The position numbers and the translations under genes are program-made. Positions 1 to 8,765 of a stretch of 64,000 nt of DNA are shown here, one piece after another. Position 1 is the first letter of the stretch. Every line of letters begins with the position of its first letter. Source of the stretch: Roseovarius gaetbuli (GTDB lineage Bacteria > Pseudomonadota > Alphaproteobacteria > Rhodobacterales > Rhodobacteraceae); contig NZ_FWFJ01000007.1 in assembly GCF_900172365.1 (NCBI RefSeq), positions 1-64,000 of the forward strand. Reading direction: 5' to 3'. The notes under the pieces are model-generated. The model ran no database searches. It had not been told where the DNA came from and saw only the letters and a program-made list of their open reading frames with translations.

Positions 1-124
1 ACATGAATTTCCAGAACTGGGGCCGTGTCAGTTTTTTGCGGAATTGTTCCTTCCCCGACAGCAATGCCCCGTGAACCTGGAAAATACTCTTCGCCAGATC
101 TACACCAATCATTGTATCCTTCAT
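1..124 (-). CDS. IS110-family transposase, N-terminal fragment cut by the window edge
   Basis: Reading the minus strand from an ATG at 122-124 gives 41 residues that run off base 1. They contain GVDLAKSIFQVHG followed by a basic stretch, which is the typical start of IS110-family DEDD transposases; the Asp in GVDLAK is expected to be the first catalytic acidic residue of the RuvC-like domain. The rest of the protein, including the C-terminal serine-containing domain, lies outside the window. Whether the element is of the IS110 or IS1111 subgroup cannot be told from this piece. Confidence 0.8.
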   Translation of the reverse strand, partial: MKDTMIGVDLAKSIFQVHGALLSGKEQFRKKLTRPQFWKFM

Positions 125-290
125 TTTGCCGTCCTCTCCGTTAGATGGTCTACAGACCACCATCTTGGCACATTGCGATGCCGTCAGGGGAGGGCGGCAA
201 CCACCCCATCTTCAGTACCTGGAACAGCACATCGCTGATCCTACCGGCGCCAGCCGGTAGTGGTTCAGTATTTAGAGAACGAGGAAAGCT
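125..290 (-). mobile_element. Noncoding end of the IS110-type element, candidate bridge (seek) RNA region
   Basis: About 165 bases upstream of the transposase start have no gene and contain a perfect 8-bp stem at 241-260 (CTACCGGC/GCCGGTAG with a 4-base loop). It is known that IS110-family elements carry a structured noncoding end transcribed into a guide RNA that pairs with donor and target DNA; in the IS110 subgroup this lies upstream of the transposase. The exact element boundary is not visible, because these elements lack clear terminal inverted repeats; I place it before about 295, where a host-type intergenic motif begins. The RNA assignment is inference. Confidence 0.5.
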
Positions 291-363
291 GGCTTGCTTC
301 TTCTTGCTCCAAATATCCCAGCCGGAGGCCCAAATCTCTTTTGGACCAGCCTTGCCTGAACAC

Positions 364-390
364 GCGCCCTTCCGGGTGAGGGAAGGGCGC
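364..390 (-). terminator. Hairpin just downstream of valS
   Basis: A perfect 10-bp stem (GCGCCCTTCC/GGAAGGGCGC) with a 7-base loop sits 8 bases past the valS stop. There is no T-tract on the minus strand after it, so it may be a processing or stability hairpin rather than a classical intrinsic terminator. Confidence 0.5.
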
Positions 391-397
391 GCAGGAT

Positions 398-3300
398 TTA
401 GCCGAGTTCCGCCAGACGGGCGAGGGCAGCGCGTAGTTTGCCCTCTTCTTCTTCGCGCAGAGCAAGGTTTTCGCGCGCCTCATCGACCACCTCATCGGGG
501 GCGGAGGCGACGAATTTGGGGTTGTTGAGGCGACCGCGCAGACCGCCAAGCTCTTTTTCGAGCTTGCCAAGCGTCTTTTCAAGCCGCGTCTTTTCTTCGC
601 CCACGTCGATGATATCGGCCAGCGGCAGGCCAAAACTGCCGCCCTCTACCGCGATGGTGACACAGCCTTTGGGGAAGGTCTCGGTATCGGTCAGGCTGTC
701 GATGCGCGCCAGGCGCTTGATCATAGCCTCGTTGCGCTCCCATGCCCTGCGCCCGGCCTCTGACAGTTCGCTCACCAGAACCGGGATATAAAGCCCCGCC
801 GGCACATGCATCTGCGCGCGCGCCGAACGGACCTGTTCGATAAGCCCGATCACCCAGTTCATTTCGCGGTCGGCCTCGGGGTTGATCAACTCGTTGCCAT
901 AGGTCGGCCAATCGGCATGCACCAGCATCGTGTCGCGCTTGTCCGCCAGCGTATCCCAAAGCTCTTCGGTCACGAAGGGCATGATCGGGTGCAACAGGAT
1001 CAGGCATTGGTCGATCACCCAGGCCATCGTCGCCTGTGTTTCGGCCTTGGTGGCGGCGTCGCCATCCATCAAGAGCGGCTTGGAAAACTCCACATACCAG
1101 TCACAGACCGTGCCCCAGACAAAGGCATAGAGCGCGTTGGCCGCGTCGTTGAAGCGGAAGTTTTCAAGCGCCTCGTCAACCGCCAGCCTGGCCTTGGCGA
1201 CCTCGCCCACGATCCAGCGGTTAACCGTGGCCTCGGGGGTCGGGACCTGTCCGTCGCTGCCGATGGCCTCGTTCATCTCGGCAAAGCGCGCCGCATTCCA
1301 GAGCTTGGTGCCAAAGTTGCGATAGCCCGCCACGCGCTGCGTCGAGAGCTTGAGATCGCGGCCCATGGCGGCCATCGCCGTCAGCGTAAAGCGCACTGCA
1401 TCGGCGCCGTATTCGTCGATAAGGTCAAGCGGGTCGATCACGTTGCCAAGCGATTTCGACATCTTCTTGCCCTTCTCGTCGCGCACGAGAGCATGGACAT
1501 AGACATGGGAAAACGGCTTTTGCCCGACCACGGCATATTGCATCATCATCATCCGGGCGACCCAGAAAAAGATGATGTCGAACCCGGTGATCAGCACCGA
1601 GGTCGGGAAGTATTTCTTGAGTTCGTCGGTTTCCTCAGGCCAGCCAAGCGTGCCGATCGGCCAGAGACCGGAGGAGAACCAGGTGTCGAGGACGTCGGGG
1701 TCTCTATCCAAAAAGACTTGGATGCCAGAACTTGAAACGGAATCATTTAATTCATTTGCGTATTGTGCAGTTCCGTCCGCTAAATCACTTAATGTTTCTC
1801 TTTCACTTTCTTGTAAAAGCTTTCTGGCGAGCTTCTTGGACTCCACGGGTTCGGTGCTTACTAAAAAAATTTCAGCCCCATTCGGATAATACGCTTCTGC
1901 TAACTTGATCGCCTCAGCCTCACTTGGCGCGCAAAACTGCTTGTCTTTGGTGTCTGAAAGCGTTCCGTCTTTTTCGAGCGTCGGCCCAAACCATACCGGG
2001 ATCTGATGCCCCCACCAAAGCTGGCGCGAGATGCACCACGGCTCGATATTCTCGAGCCAGTGGAAATAGACCTTGCGGTCACTCTCGGGCATGATCGTGA
2101 CTTCGCCCGAGCGCACGGCATCAAGGGCGGGGTCGACGATCTTGGCGGTGTCGACGAACCACTGATCGGTCAGCATCGGCTCGATCACCACCTTGGAGCG
2201 GTCGCCAAAGGGCTGCATGATCGGTTTCGGCTCGACCAGCGGCACAAGCGAGGCCTCGCGTGGATCGCCGCCCTCTTCGGGCGCGACCGGGGTATGGGCG
2301 GCCTTGCCAAGGCGCGGATCGTTCTCGGGCACCATGACGGCAAGGCCCTCGTGGGTGATCTCTTCCACGACCTTGGCGCGCGCTTCGAACCGATCCAATC
2401 CACGCAAGTGGTCGGGGATCAGGTTGAGCGTGTCGACCTCGGCGCCGGTGAACTCGGCCCCTTCGGCGATGGCCTGGGCGCGGGTCGCCGCCTCGGCGTA
2501 GGGCGCGCCGTCGTCGCGCATGTGGCCCTTGGTATCCATCAGGCGATACATCGGGATGTTGCCGCGCTTGGCGACCTCATAATCGTTGAAGTCATGCGCG
2601 CCGGTGATCTTGACCGCCCCCGAGCCAAAGGTCGGATCGGGATATTCATCGGTGATGATCGGGATCAAGCGGCGATGTTCCTTGGGTCCAACCGGAATTT
2701 CGCAAAGTTTCCCGACGATTGCGGCGTAACGCTCATCCGATGGATGAACGGCCACCGCGCCGTCGCCAAGCATGGTTTCGGGCCGTGTCGTGGCAATCGA
2801 GATGTAATCGCGTTCTTCGGTGAAGAGCACGTTTCCGTCCTCATCCTTCTCGACATACTCATATGTCTCACCACCCGCGAGCGGATATTTGAAGTGCCAC
2901 ATATGGCCCGGCACTTCGGTGTTTTCGACCTCGAGATCGGAAATTGCGGTTTCGAAATGCGGGTCCCAGTTGACCAGCCGCTTGCCGCGATAGATCAGGC
3001 CCTTGTTGTACATATCCACGAAGACCTTGATCACGGCGTCGTGAAAATTGCCCTCTTCGCCCGCAGGCGCGCTGTCGGCGCCGGACATGGTGAAGGCCTC
3101 GCGCGACCAATCGCAAGAGGCACCAAGGCGTTTAAGCTGTCCAATGATGGTGCCACGCGATTTGATCTTTTGCTGCCACACGCGTTTTTCAAACGCCTCG
3201 CGGCCCATTTCAACGCGGGTGGGTTCACCATTGGCGGCCATGTCGCGTTCGGTCACCATTTGCGTGGCGATGCCGGCATGATCGGTGCCCGGCTGCCAGA

Positions 3301-3532
3301 GCGTGTCGTGGCCGCGCATCCGGTGCCACCGTACAAGGATATCCTGAAGTGTGTTGTTGAACGCGTGGCCCATATGAAGGCTTCCCGTCACATTGGGTGG
3401 CGGGATCATGATGCTGAAGGTTTCGGCACCGGGTTTGGCATTGGCCCCGGCCTTGAACGCCCCGGCCGTTTCCCATGCTTCATAGAGGCGGTTTTCGGCC
3501 TCGGTCGCGTTGAATGTCTTTTCCATCGCCAT
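398..3532 (-). CDS. valS: Valine--tRNA ligase (ValRS)
   Basis: Cytoplasmic class I aminoacyl-tRNA synthetase that charges tRNA-Val. The protein is 1044 aa and shows the HIGH motif as HMGH near residue 45, a long CP1 editing domain, the conserved [13 protein letters not shown] block, and KMSKS in [11 protein letters not shown]. The C-terminus has the ValRS anticodon-binding and coiled-coil arm. I chose ATG 3532 (MAMEKTFNA) because AGGAAA lies about 9 bases upstream; the reading frame stays open further upstream but that part is not ValRS-like. Odd: a segment of about 80 residues encoded by roughly 1735-1965, just before DVLDTWFSS, is A/T-rich (about 42% G+C by hand count of 1741-1920) and has codon use unlike the flanks. 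The protein is somewhat longer than usual for ValRS. Confidence 0.96.
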   Translation of the reverse strand: MAMEKTFNATEAENRLYEAWETAGAFKAGANAKPGAETFSIMIPPPNVTGSLHMGHAFNNTLQDILVRWHRMRGHDTLWQPGTDHAGIATQMVTERDMAANGEPTRVEMGREAFEKRVWQQKIKSRGTIIGQLKRLGASCDWSREAFTMSGADSAPAGEEGNFHDAVIKVFVDMYNKGLIYRGKRLVNWDPHFETAISDLEVENTEVPGHMWHFKYPLAGGETYEYVEKDEDGNVLFTEERDYISIATTRPETMLGDGAVAVHPSDERYAAIVGKLCEIPVGPKEHRRLIPIITDEYPDPTFGSGAVKITGAHDFNDYEVAKRGNIPMYRLMDTKGHMRDDGAPYAEAATRAQAIAEGAEFTGAEVDTLNLIPDHLRGLDRFEARAKVVEEITHEGLAVMVPENDPRLGKAAHTPVAPEEGGDPREASLVPLVEPKPIMQPFGDRSKVVIEPMLTDQWFVDTAKIVDPALDAVRSGEVTIMPESDRKVYFHWLENIEPWCISRQLWWGHQIPVWFGPTLEKDGTLSDTKDKQFCAPSEAEAIKLAEAYYPNGAEIFLVSTEPVESKKLARKLLQESERETLSDLADGTAQYANELNDSVSSSGIQVFLDRDPDVLDTWFSSGLWPIGTLGWPEETDELKKYFPTSVLITGFDIIFFWVARMMMMQYAVVGQKPFSHVYVHALVRDEKGKKMSKSLGNVIDPLDLIDEYGADAVRFTLTAMAAMGRDLKLSTQRVAGYRNFGTKLWNAARFAEMNEAIGSDGQVPTPEATVNRWIVGEVAKARLAVDEALENFRFNDAANALYAFVWGTVCDWYVEFSKPLLMDGDAATKAETQATMAWVIDQCLILLHPIMPFVTEELWDTLADKRDTMLVHADWPTYGNELINPEADREMNWVIGLIEQVRSARAQMHVPAGLYIPVLVSELSEAGRRAWERNEAMIKRLARIDSLTDTETFPKGCVTIAVEGGSFGLPLADIIDVGEEKTRLEKTLGKLEKELGGLRGRLNNPKFVASAPDEVVDEARENLALREEEEGKLRAALARLAELG

Positions 3533-3684
3533 GACGTTGTTTCCTGCGCATTTGCGGTTTGCCTGACGTCTAGCGAATGCAGCGCGCAAGTGAAAGACTT
3601 GAGCGGCACTTTGTTGGCCGTTGGGTGGGTGACACGGGCGGCAATCGCGCGCAATGTGAGGGCAGACCGGATAAAGGGCAGGGC

Positions 3685-4656
3685 ATGGACGGGATACGGC
3701 AATGGCGGATCGCGCCGGAAGGTGCGGCAGAGAGCGTCGCGACCGAGAGCAGCGCGTTTGCGCAGGCACCGGAGGGCGGCTTTACTTGGGTGCACGTGAA
3801 TTGTGCCCATCCGGGCGCGCGCGAATGGCTTGAGGGCGCGCCGCTCGAGCCGCTGATCCTGCGCGCGCTTCTGGCGCCCGAAACGCGGCCACGTTGCACC
3901 ACCCATGGCGAGGGGGTGTTGCTCAACCTGCGCGGGGTTAACCTTAATCCCGGCGACGAGGTCGAGGATATGGTGTCGCTTCGGATGTGGGTCAGCGAAA
4001 GCCTTGTGGTGACGGTGCAGCTGCGCCGCCTGATGGCGGTGAGCGATGTGCACGAGAGCATCGAGCGCGGGCAGGGGCCCGATGGCGCGGGCGAATTGGT
4101 GGCACGGCTGGCGTTGCGGTTGGCGGATCGGGTCGAGCCGGTGGTGGCGGGGCTGAATGAAAAGGTCGATGTGCTGGAGGATCAGGTGATCGAGGGGCTG
4201 AGTACGCTGAGCCGTCGCGATCTTGGTGACATTCGCCGGGTGGCCATCGTGCTGCGTCGTCACATGGCGCCGCAGCGTGACGCGCTGAGCACCTTTGAGA
4301 TCGAGGATATGCCATGGCTGCGCCCCCATGATCGCAGCCGCCTGCGCGAGGCGACAGAGCGGATGACCCGGCTGGCCGAAGAGCTTGATGCGATCCGTGA
4401 TCGCGCGCAGGTGGTGCATGATCAGATCATCGATGCCCGCGCCGAGGCGATGAACAAGCAGATGCTGTTGCTGTCGGTTGTGGCGGCGATCTTCCTGCCA
4501 CTCGGGCTTTTGACTGGGCTGTTGGGGATCAATGTCGGCGGCGTTCCAGGGGTGGATAATCCGAATGCGTTCTGGATCGTCTGCGCCGGTCTGGTCGCGA
4601 TCGGGTTCGTCCTGATGCTGGTGTTTTGGCGGGCGGGCCTTTTAGGTCGGCGATAG
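3685..4656 (+). CDS. zntB: ZntB/CorA-type zinc or divalent metal transporter
   Basis: Inner-membrane transporter of the CorA superfamily, 323 aa. The N-terminal two thirds form the cytoplasmic funnel, with long charged helices around residues 140-260. Two C-terminal transmembrane helices follow, roughly [21 protein letters not shown] and [20 protein letters not shown]. Between them is the signature GIN (in GLLGINVGG) in place of the GMN of CorA magnesium channels, which favours ZntB and zinc. The chosen ATG at 3685 has a purine-rich AAAGGGCAGGG before it. The gene is divergent from valS with about 150 bases between, and ends at two strong hairpins. Confidence 0.88.
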   Translation: MDGIRQWRIAPEGAAESVATESSAFAQAPEGGFTWVHVNCAHPGAREWLEGAPLEPLILRALLAPETRPRCTTHGEGVLLNLRGVNLNPGDEVEDMVSLRMWVSESLVVTVQLRRLMAVSDVHESIERGQGPDGAGELVARLALRLADRVEPVVAGLNEKVDVLEDQVIEGLSTLSRRDLGDIRRVAIVLRRHMAPQRDALSTFEIEDMPWLRPHDRSRLREATERMTRLAEELDAIRDRAQVVHDQIIDARAEAMNKQMLLLSVVAAIFLPLGLLTGLLGINVGGVPGVDNPNAFWIVCAGLVAIGFVLMLVFWRAGLLGRR

Positions 4657-4658
4657 AC

Positions 4659-4712
4659 AAGATTTTTCCGCGAAAAATCTTAGCCCAAGAAAATTCGTCG
4701 AATTTTCTTGGG
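4659..4712. terminator. Two adjacent perfect hairpins between convergent genes
   Basis: Hairpin 4659-4681 has 10-bp arms (AAGATTTTTC/GAAAAATCTT) and a CGC loop. Hairpin 4684-4712 has 13-bp arms (CCCAAGAAAATTC/GAATTTTCTTGGG) and a GTC loop. They separate zntB from the convergent Lrp-type gene and probably terminate both strands. A hairpin of the same design (TTC, 3-base loop, GAA) recurs at 14413-14445. Confidence 0.75.
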
Positions 4713-4722
4713 TGGTGGCGGA

Positions 4723-5157
4723 TCAGGCGCCGCGATCCAGTTTCGTGGACAGGTGAATTAGGCTCTCGGAGCTGCGCACGCCCTTGGCCTCGCCGATGCG
4801 GTCGAGCGTTTCGTCAAGTTCTTGGGTGGTCTTGGCCTCAAGCGTGACAATCAGGTCAAACCGCCCCGATGTGGTATGCACGCGACGCACTTGCGGCAGG
4901 GATTTGAGGCGTGCCAGCACTGCCGGGCCCGAACGCGGTTCAATGCTGACAAGGGCGGTGGCGCGCAGGGCCGGGCGGGCGTCTTGCCCAAGGCGAACGC
5001 TATAACCCGCGATCACACCGCTTGCCTCAAGCCGGTCAAGCCGAGCCTGGACGGTGGTGCGCGCGAGCCCAAGTTTGCGGGCCAATGTGGCCACAGGCAG
5101 GCGGGCATTTTCCGCCAGATGGGCCAGAAGATCGCGATCCGCTTCGTCAGTTTGCAT
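4723..5157 (-). CDS. Lrp/AsnC-family transcriptional regulator
   Basis: 144-aa DNA-binding regulator. An N-terminal winged helix-turn-helix (residues about 5-60; LPVATLARKLGLARTTVQAR) is followed by the RAM/AsnC ligand-binding domain (about 65-140; VRRVHTTSGRFDLIVTLEAK). The family forms octamers that respond to amino acids. It is divergent from the PLP decarboxylase at 5269 with 111 bases between them, so that gene is the obvious target; the effector could be ornithine or another basic amino acid, but this is inference. Confidence 0.9.
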   Translation of the reverse strand: MQTDEADRDLLAHLAENARLPVATLARKLGLARTTVQARLDRLEASGVIAGYSVRLGQDARPALRATALVSIEPRSGPAVLARLKSLPQVRRVHTTSGRFDLIVTLEAKTTQELDETLDRIGEAKGVRSSESLIHLSTKLDRGA

Positions 5158-5189
5158 ATCTAAGCCTGCATTTTGCCGTCAATCTACGT

Positions 5190-5205
5190 CACTTTATACG
5201 AAGTG
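5190..5205. promoter_or_regulatory. Dyad in the Lrp/decarboxylase divergent promoter
   Basis: CACTTTATACGAAGTG has 5-bp inverted arms (CACTT/AAGTG) around TATACG, in the 111-base gap between the divergent regulator and decarboxylase. It is a candidate Lrp-type operator or overlapping promoter element; no second copy is evident. Confidence 0.35.
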
Positions 5206-5268
5206 CCGCGATGAATCGACGCAAATTCGGGGCACACTGAATGGAAAAGAGCAGCACGAGGTTCCCCC

Positions 5269-6399
5269 ATGCGCAATTCTCCCACCTGGCCCGATCCCCG
5301 CGCGCATATCCTGCGCCACGCACCCGACGCGGCGGTGCTGTATTTCAGCCCCGATATGCTTCAGGCTAGGGCGCGGCGGTTTCAGGCCGGGTTCGACGGG
5401 CTGGTGACCTACGCGGTCAAGGCCAACCCGTTCGAGGAGGTGCTCGCCAATTTGGTGGCGGCGGGGATCGGGGCGTTTGACGTGGCAAGCCCCGAGGAAA
5501 TGCGCGCGGTGCGGCGGGTCTGTCCGACGGCGGTTCTGCATTACAACAACCCGGTCCGCTCGCCCGCCGAGGTGGCTGTGGCCTCCGATCTGGGCGTGCG
5601 ATCGTTTTCGGTTGATTGCCTTGGCGAGCTGGACAAGCTGACCGGTCATGTCGCGCCGGATTCCGAGATAAGCGTGCGCCTTGCCCTGCCGGTGCGCGGG
5701 GCGGCCTACGATTTTGGCGCCAAGTTCGGCGCAGGCCCCGAGCGCGCGACCACCCTGTTGCAGGAGGTGGTCAAGCGCGGCTTTACCCCGTCGATGACCT
5801 TTCACCCCGGCACCCAATGCGCCGATCCGGCGGCTTGGGGCGCCTATATCGGCGTTGTCGCCGAGGTGGCCGAGGCGGCGGGCGTGCGGCTTGCCCGGCT
5901 CAATGTGGGCGGCGGGTTTGCCGCGCACCGGGTCGGCCCTGCCCCTGACCTTGAAGCGATTTTCGCCCATATCCGCACCGAGGTGGACCGCGCTTTCGGG
6001 GCGGCCGCGCCGGAATTGGTCTGCGAGCCGGGCCGCGCGATGGTGGCCGAGGCCTTTACGCTGGCGGTGCGCATCAAGGCGCTGCGCGAGTGCGGCGCAG
6101 TGTTCCTGAATGACGGGGTTTATGGCGGGCTCACCGAAATGCGCGATATCGGCGCGCCTGACCGGATTGCGGTGATGGCGCCCGATGGCACGTCGCGCAC
6201 CGCCGCGCCGCGCGACCGCGTTGTCTTTGGCCCGACCTGCGACAGCATCGACCGTCTGCCGGATCCGCTGGCCTTGCCCGGCGATCTGCAAGAGGGGGAT
6301 TATCTGCTGATCTCGGGCATGGGGGCCTATAGCCAAAGCCTGAGCACCGGCTTTAACGGTTATGGGTTAAGCGATGTGGTGACCTCTGCATCGGTTTAG
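5269..6399 (+). CDS. Type III PLP-dependent decarboxylase (ornithine/lysine/DAP decarboxylase family)
   Basis: 376-aa alanine-racemase-fold decarboxylase. YAVKANP near residue 50 holds the lysine that binds PLP. GGGFA near 225 and CEPGRAMV near 255 contact the phosphate. GPTCDSIDRL near 325 carries the Cys-Asp pair typical of ornithine/lysine decarboxylases, and GAYS follows near the end. The length is short for DapA-pathway LysA (about 420) and suits bacterial ODC-like enzymes that make putrescine or cadaverine. Start ATG 5269 follows GAGG. Its position beside a divergent Lrp-type gene suggests amino-acid-responsive control. The substrate cannot be fixed from sequence alone. Confidence 0.85.
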   Translation: MRNSPTWPDPRAHILRHAPDAAVLYFSPDMLQARARRFQAGFDGLVTYAVKANPFEEVLANLVAAGIGAFDVASPEEMRAVRRVCPTAVLHYNNPVRSPAEVAVASDLGVRSFSVDCLGELDKLTGHVAPDSEISVRLALPVRGAAYDFGAKFGAGPERATTLLQEVVKRGFTPSMTFHPGTQCADPAAWGAYIGVVAEVAEAAGVRLARLNVGGGFAAHRVGPAPDLEAIFAHIRTEVDRAFGAAAPELVCEPGRAMVAEAFTLAVRIKALRECGAVFLNDGVYGGLTEMRDIGAPDRIAVMAPDGTSRTAAPRDRVVFGPTCDSIDRLPDPLALPGDLQEGDYLLISGMGAYSQSLSTGFNGYGLSDVVTSASV

Positions 6400-6467
6400 G
6401 CGCGCGGCCTCTGGACATGGGCGGTTGTCGGGTTAGTGTCCCTGTCAAAGCGGATAGGGGACAGGCG

Positions 6468-8765
6468 ATGGAAAAGTTCGGGAAAAGTCAGCCGGTGACG
6501 CGGGTCGAGGATGCGCGGTTTCTGACCGGTCAGGGCCGCTATGTTGATGATATCGCGCCCGAGGGGGCCTTGCGCGGGCATGTCTTTCGCTCGAACGTGG
6601 CACATGGCGTGATCACCGGGCTTGATCTTGACGGCGCGCGCGCCGCGCCGGGCGTGCATCTGGTTCTGGGCGCCGATGATCTGGCAGCGGCCGGTATCAC
6701 CGAGGGGCTTGCCTTTAACCTAGTCAGCAATCGCGACGGCACCAAGGGCGCCGCCCCGCGCCGCCCGCTTCTGGCGGAAGGGCGGGTGCGTTTTGTCGGC
6801 GAGCCGGTGGCCTTTGTCGTTGCCGAAACACTTGATCAGGCCCGCGATGCGGCGGAGTTGATCGAGTTTGATTATGACGACCTGCCTGCGCAAATGGCCC
6901 TCGCGACGGGTGGCGAGGCTCTGCACCCCGAGGCGCCGACAAACCGCGCCTTTGACTGGGAGATGGGCGACAGCACCGCCGTCGAAGCGGCCATCGCCGA
7001 GGCGGCGCATGTGGTGCGCCTTACTGTGGCCGACAATCGGGTCATTGCCAATTCGATGGAGCCGCGCGGCTGTTTCGCCGAAATGCAGGGCGGGCGGCTT
7101 CACGTTTCGGTCAACGCCCAAGGGGTCTGGGGCACCAAGCGCAATCTGGCGCGCATTCTGGGCATGAAGCCAGAGGCGATCCGCGTCACCAACCCCGATG
7201 TCGGCGGTGGTTTTGGCACGAAGGCGATGGATTACCCCGAGACCTTTCTTGCGGCCCATGCGGCGCGCACCTTAGGGCGCCCCGTGCGCTGGATGTCAGA
7301 GCGCGGCGAGGCGATGCTGAGCGACAATGGTGCGCGCGCGCTTGAACATGATCTGGTGATGAGCTTTGACAGCGATCTGCGCATCACCGGATACCGCGTT
7401 GATACGCGCTGTGATCTTGGCGCCTATAACAGCACCATGGCACAGGCGATTCAGACCGATCTTTTTTCCAAGGTTCTGATGGGCACCTATGACGTGCAGG
7501 CGACCTATCTGCATGTGGAAGGGTTTTACACCAACACCACGCAGGTTGATGCCTATCGCGGGGCCGGGCGCCCCGAGGCGATCTATGCGCTTGAGCGGAT
7601 CATCGACCGGGCCGCGCGCGAGCTTGGGGTTGATACATGGGAGTTGCACCGCCGCAATTTCATCCGGCCAGAGCAGTTTCCCTATGTCTCTTCCACCGGC
7701 GAGACCTATGACGTGGGCGAGTTCGACCGGGTGCTCAGCCGCGCCGAGGAATTTGCCGATCGCGCAGGCTTTGCCGCGCGCTGCGCCGAGAGCCGCGCGC
7801 GCGGTCGGCTGCGCGGGATGGGCCTGTGTTACTATATCGAAAGCATTCTGGGTAATCCCAGTGAAACGGCGAAGGTTGAATTTCATGAGGATGGGCGCGT
7901 GTCGATCTATGTGGGCACTCAAAGCAACGGACAGGGGCATGAGACGGTCTATGCCCGTTTCCTGGCCGATCAGACCGGAATCCCGATGGAGATGATCCGC
8001 GTCATTCAGGGCGACAGCGACCTGATTGCCAATGGCGGCGGCACCGGCGGGTCGCGCTCCGTCACCACGCAGAGCAACGCGACGCTGGCGACGGTGTCAC
8101 GCATGATTGAGGCCTTCACGCCTTACCTTGCCGAGAAAATGGGCGTGGCGGCGGGCGATGTCGGCTTTGACGACGAGCGGTTTCGCGCGCCCGGCTCGAA
8201 CCTGACGCCGACGCTGATTGAAGCGGCGGCACTGGCGCGGGCCGATGGGCGAAGCGACCTTTTGGTGCATGAGGAAACCGCGACCCTGCCGGGGCGCTCT
8301 TATCCCAACGGCGCGCATGTGGCCGAGGTCGAGGTTGATCCCGAGACCGGCGAGATCAGCGTTGAGCGCTACACGGTGGTTGATGATTTCGGAAACCTTA
8401 TCAATCCCTTGCTGGCCGAAGGTCAGGTGCATGGCGGTGTCGTTCAAGGCATCGGTCAGGCGCTTTGGGAGCATGTGGTGCACGATGGTGACGGCCAGTT
8501 GCTCACGGCAAGTTTCATGGACTATGCGATGCCAAGGGCCAATGATGTTCCCATGTTTGGCTTTGCAACAGAGGCGGTGCCCTCGACCGCCAATCCGATG
8601 GGCATGAAAGGCTGCGGCGAGGCGGGGACGGTCGGGGCGATGGCGGCCACCGCCAATGCGGTGGCGGACGCACTATGGCAGGCGGGGGTGCGGCAGGCAG
8701 ATATGCCGTTCACGCCGCACAGGGTATGGAAGATGGTAAATGACGGCATGGCGTCAGTGGGTTAA
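6468..8765 (+). CDS. Xanthine dehydrogenase family molybdopterin-binding (CoxL-like) subunit
   Basis: 765-aa catalytic subunit of a molybdenum hydroxylase. It starts MEKFGKSQPVTRVEDARFL, typical of CoxL-like large subunits. The aldehyde oxidase a/b hammerhead domain (about 20-130) comes first and the molybdopterin-binding domains follow. AYRGAGRPEA is the form II type, lacking the AYRCSFR loop of true aerobic CO dehydrogenase. GCGEAGTVG near the C-terminus carries the catalytic Glu. No FAD (CoxM) or 2Fe-2S (CoxS) subunit gene is adjacent, which is unusual. ATG 6468 is preceded by AGGGGAC. The next gene overlaps it by 26 bases. The substrate is unknown; an aldehyde or N-heterocycle is plausible. 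Confidence 0.9.
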   Translation: MEKFGKSQPVTRVEDARFLTGQGRYVDDIAPEGALRGHVFRSNVAHGVITGLDLDGARAAPGVHLVLGADDLAAAGITEGLAFNLVSNRDGTKGAAPRRPLLAEGRVRFVGEPVAFVVAETLDQARDAAELIEFDYDDLPAQMALATGGEALHPEAPTNRAFDWEMGDSTAVEAAIAEAAHVVRLTVADNRVIANSMEPRGCFAEMQGGRLHVSVNAQGVWGTKRNLARILGMKPEAIRVTNPDVGGGFGTKAMDYPETFLAAHAARTLGRPVRWMSERGEAMLSDNGARALEHDLVMSFDSDLRITGYRVDTRCDLGAYNSTMAQAIQTDLFSKVLMGTYDVQATYLHVEGFYTNTTQVDAYRGAGRPEAIYALERIIDRAARELGVDTWELHRRNFIRPEQFPYVSSTGETYDVGEFDRVLSRAEEFADRAGFAARCAESRARGRLRGMGLCYYIESILGNPSETAKVEFHEDGRVSIYVGTQSNGQGHETVYARFLADQTGIPMEMIRVIQGDSDLIANGGGTGGSRSVTTQSNATLATVSRMIEAFTPYLAEKMGVAAGDVGFDDERFRAPGSNLTPTLIEAAALARADGRSDLLVHEETATLPGRSYPNGAHVAEVEVDPETGEISVERYTVVDDFGNLINPLLAEGQVHGGVVQGIGQALWEHVVHDGDGQLLTASFMDYAMPRANDVPMFGFATEAVPSTANPMGMKGCGEAGTVGAMAATANAVADALWQAGVRQADMPFTPHRVWKMVNDGMASVG

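Noticed and set aside
3533..3769. Longer N-terminus for valS
   Set aside because: The frame is open upstream, but the residues are unlike ValRS and a good ribosome site supports ATG 3532.
2006..3799. Long plus-strand open frame (597 codons) over valS
   Set aside because: It is antisense to a clear ValRS coding frame and its translation is low-complexity with no recognisable domain, as expected for the mirror frame of a G+C-rich gene.
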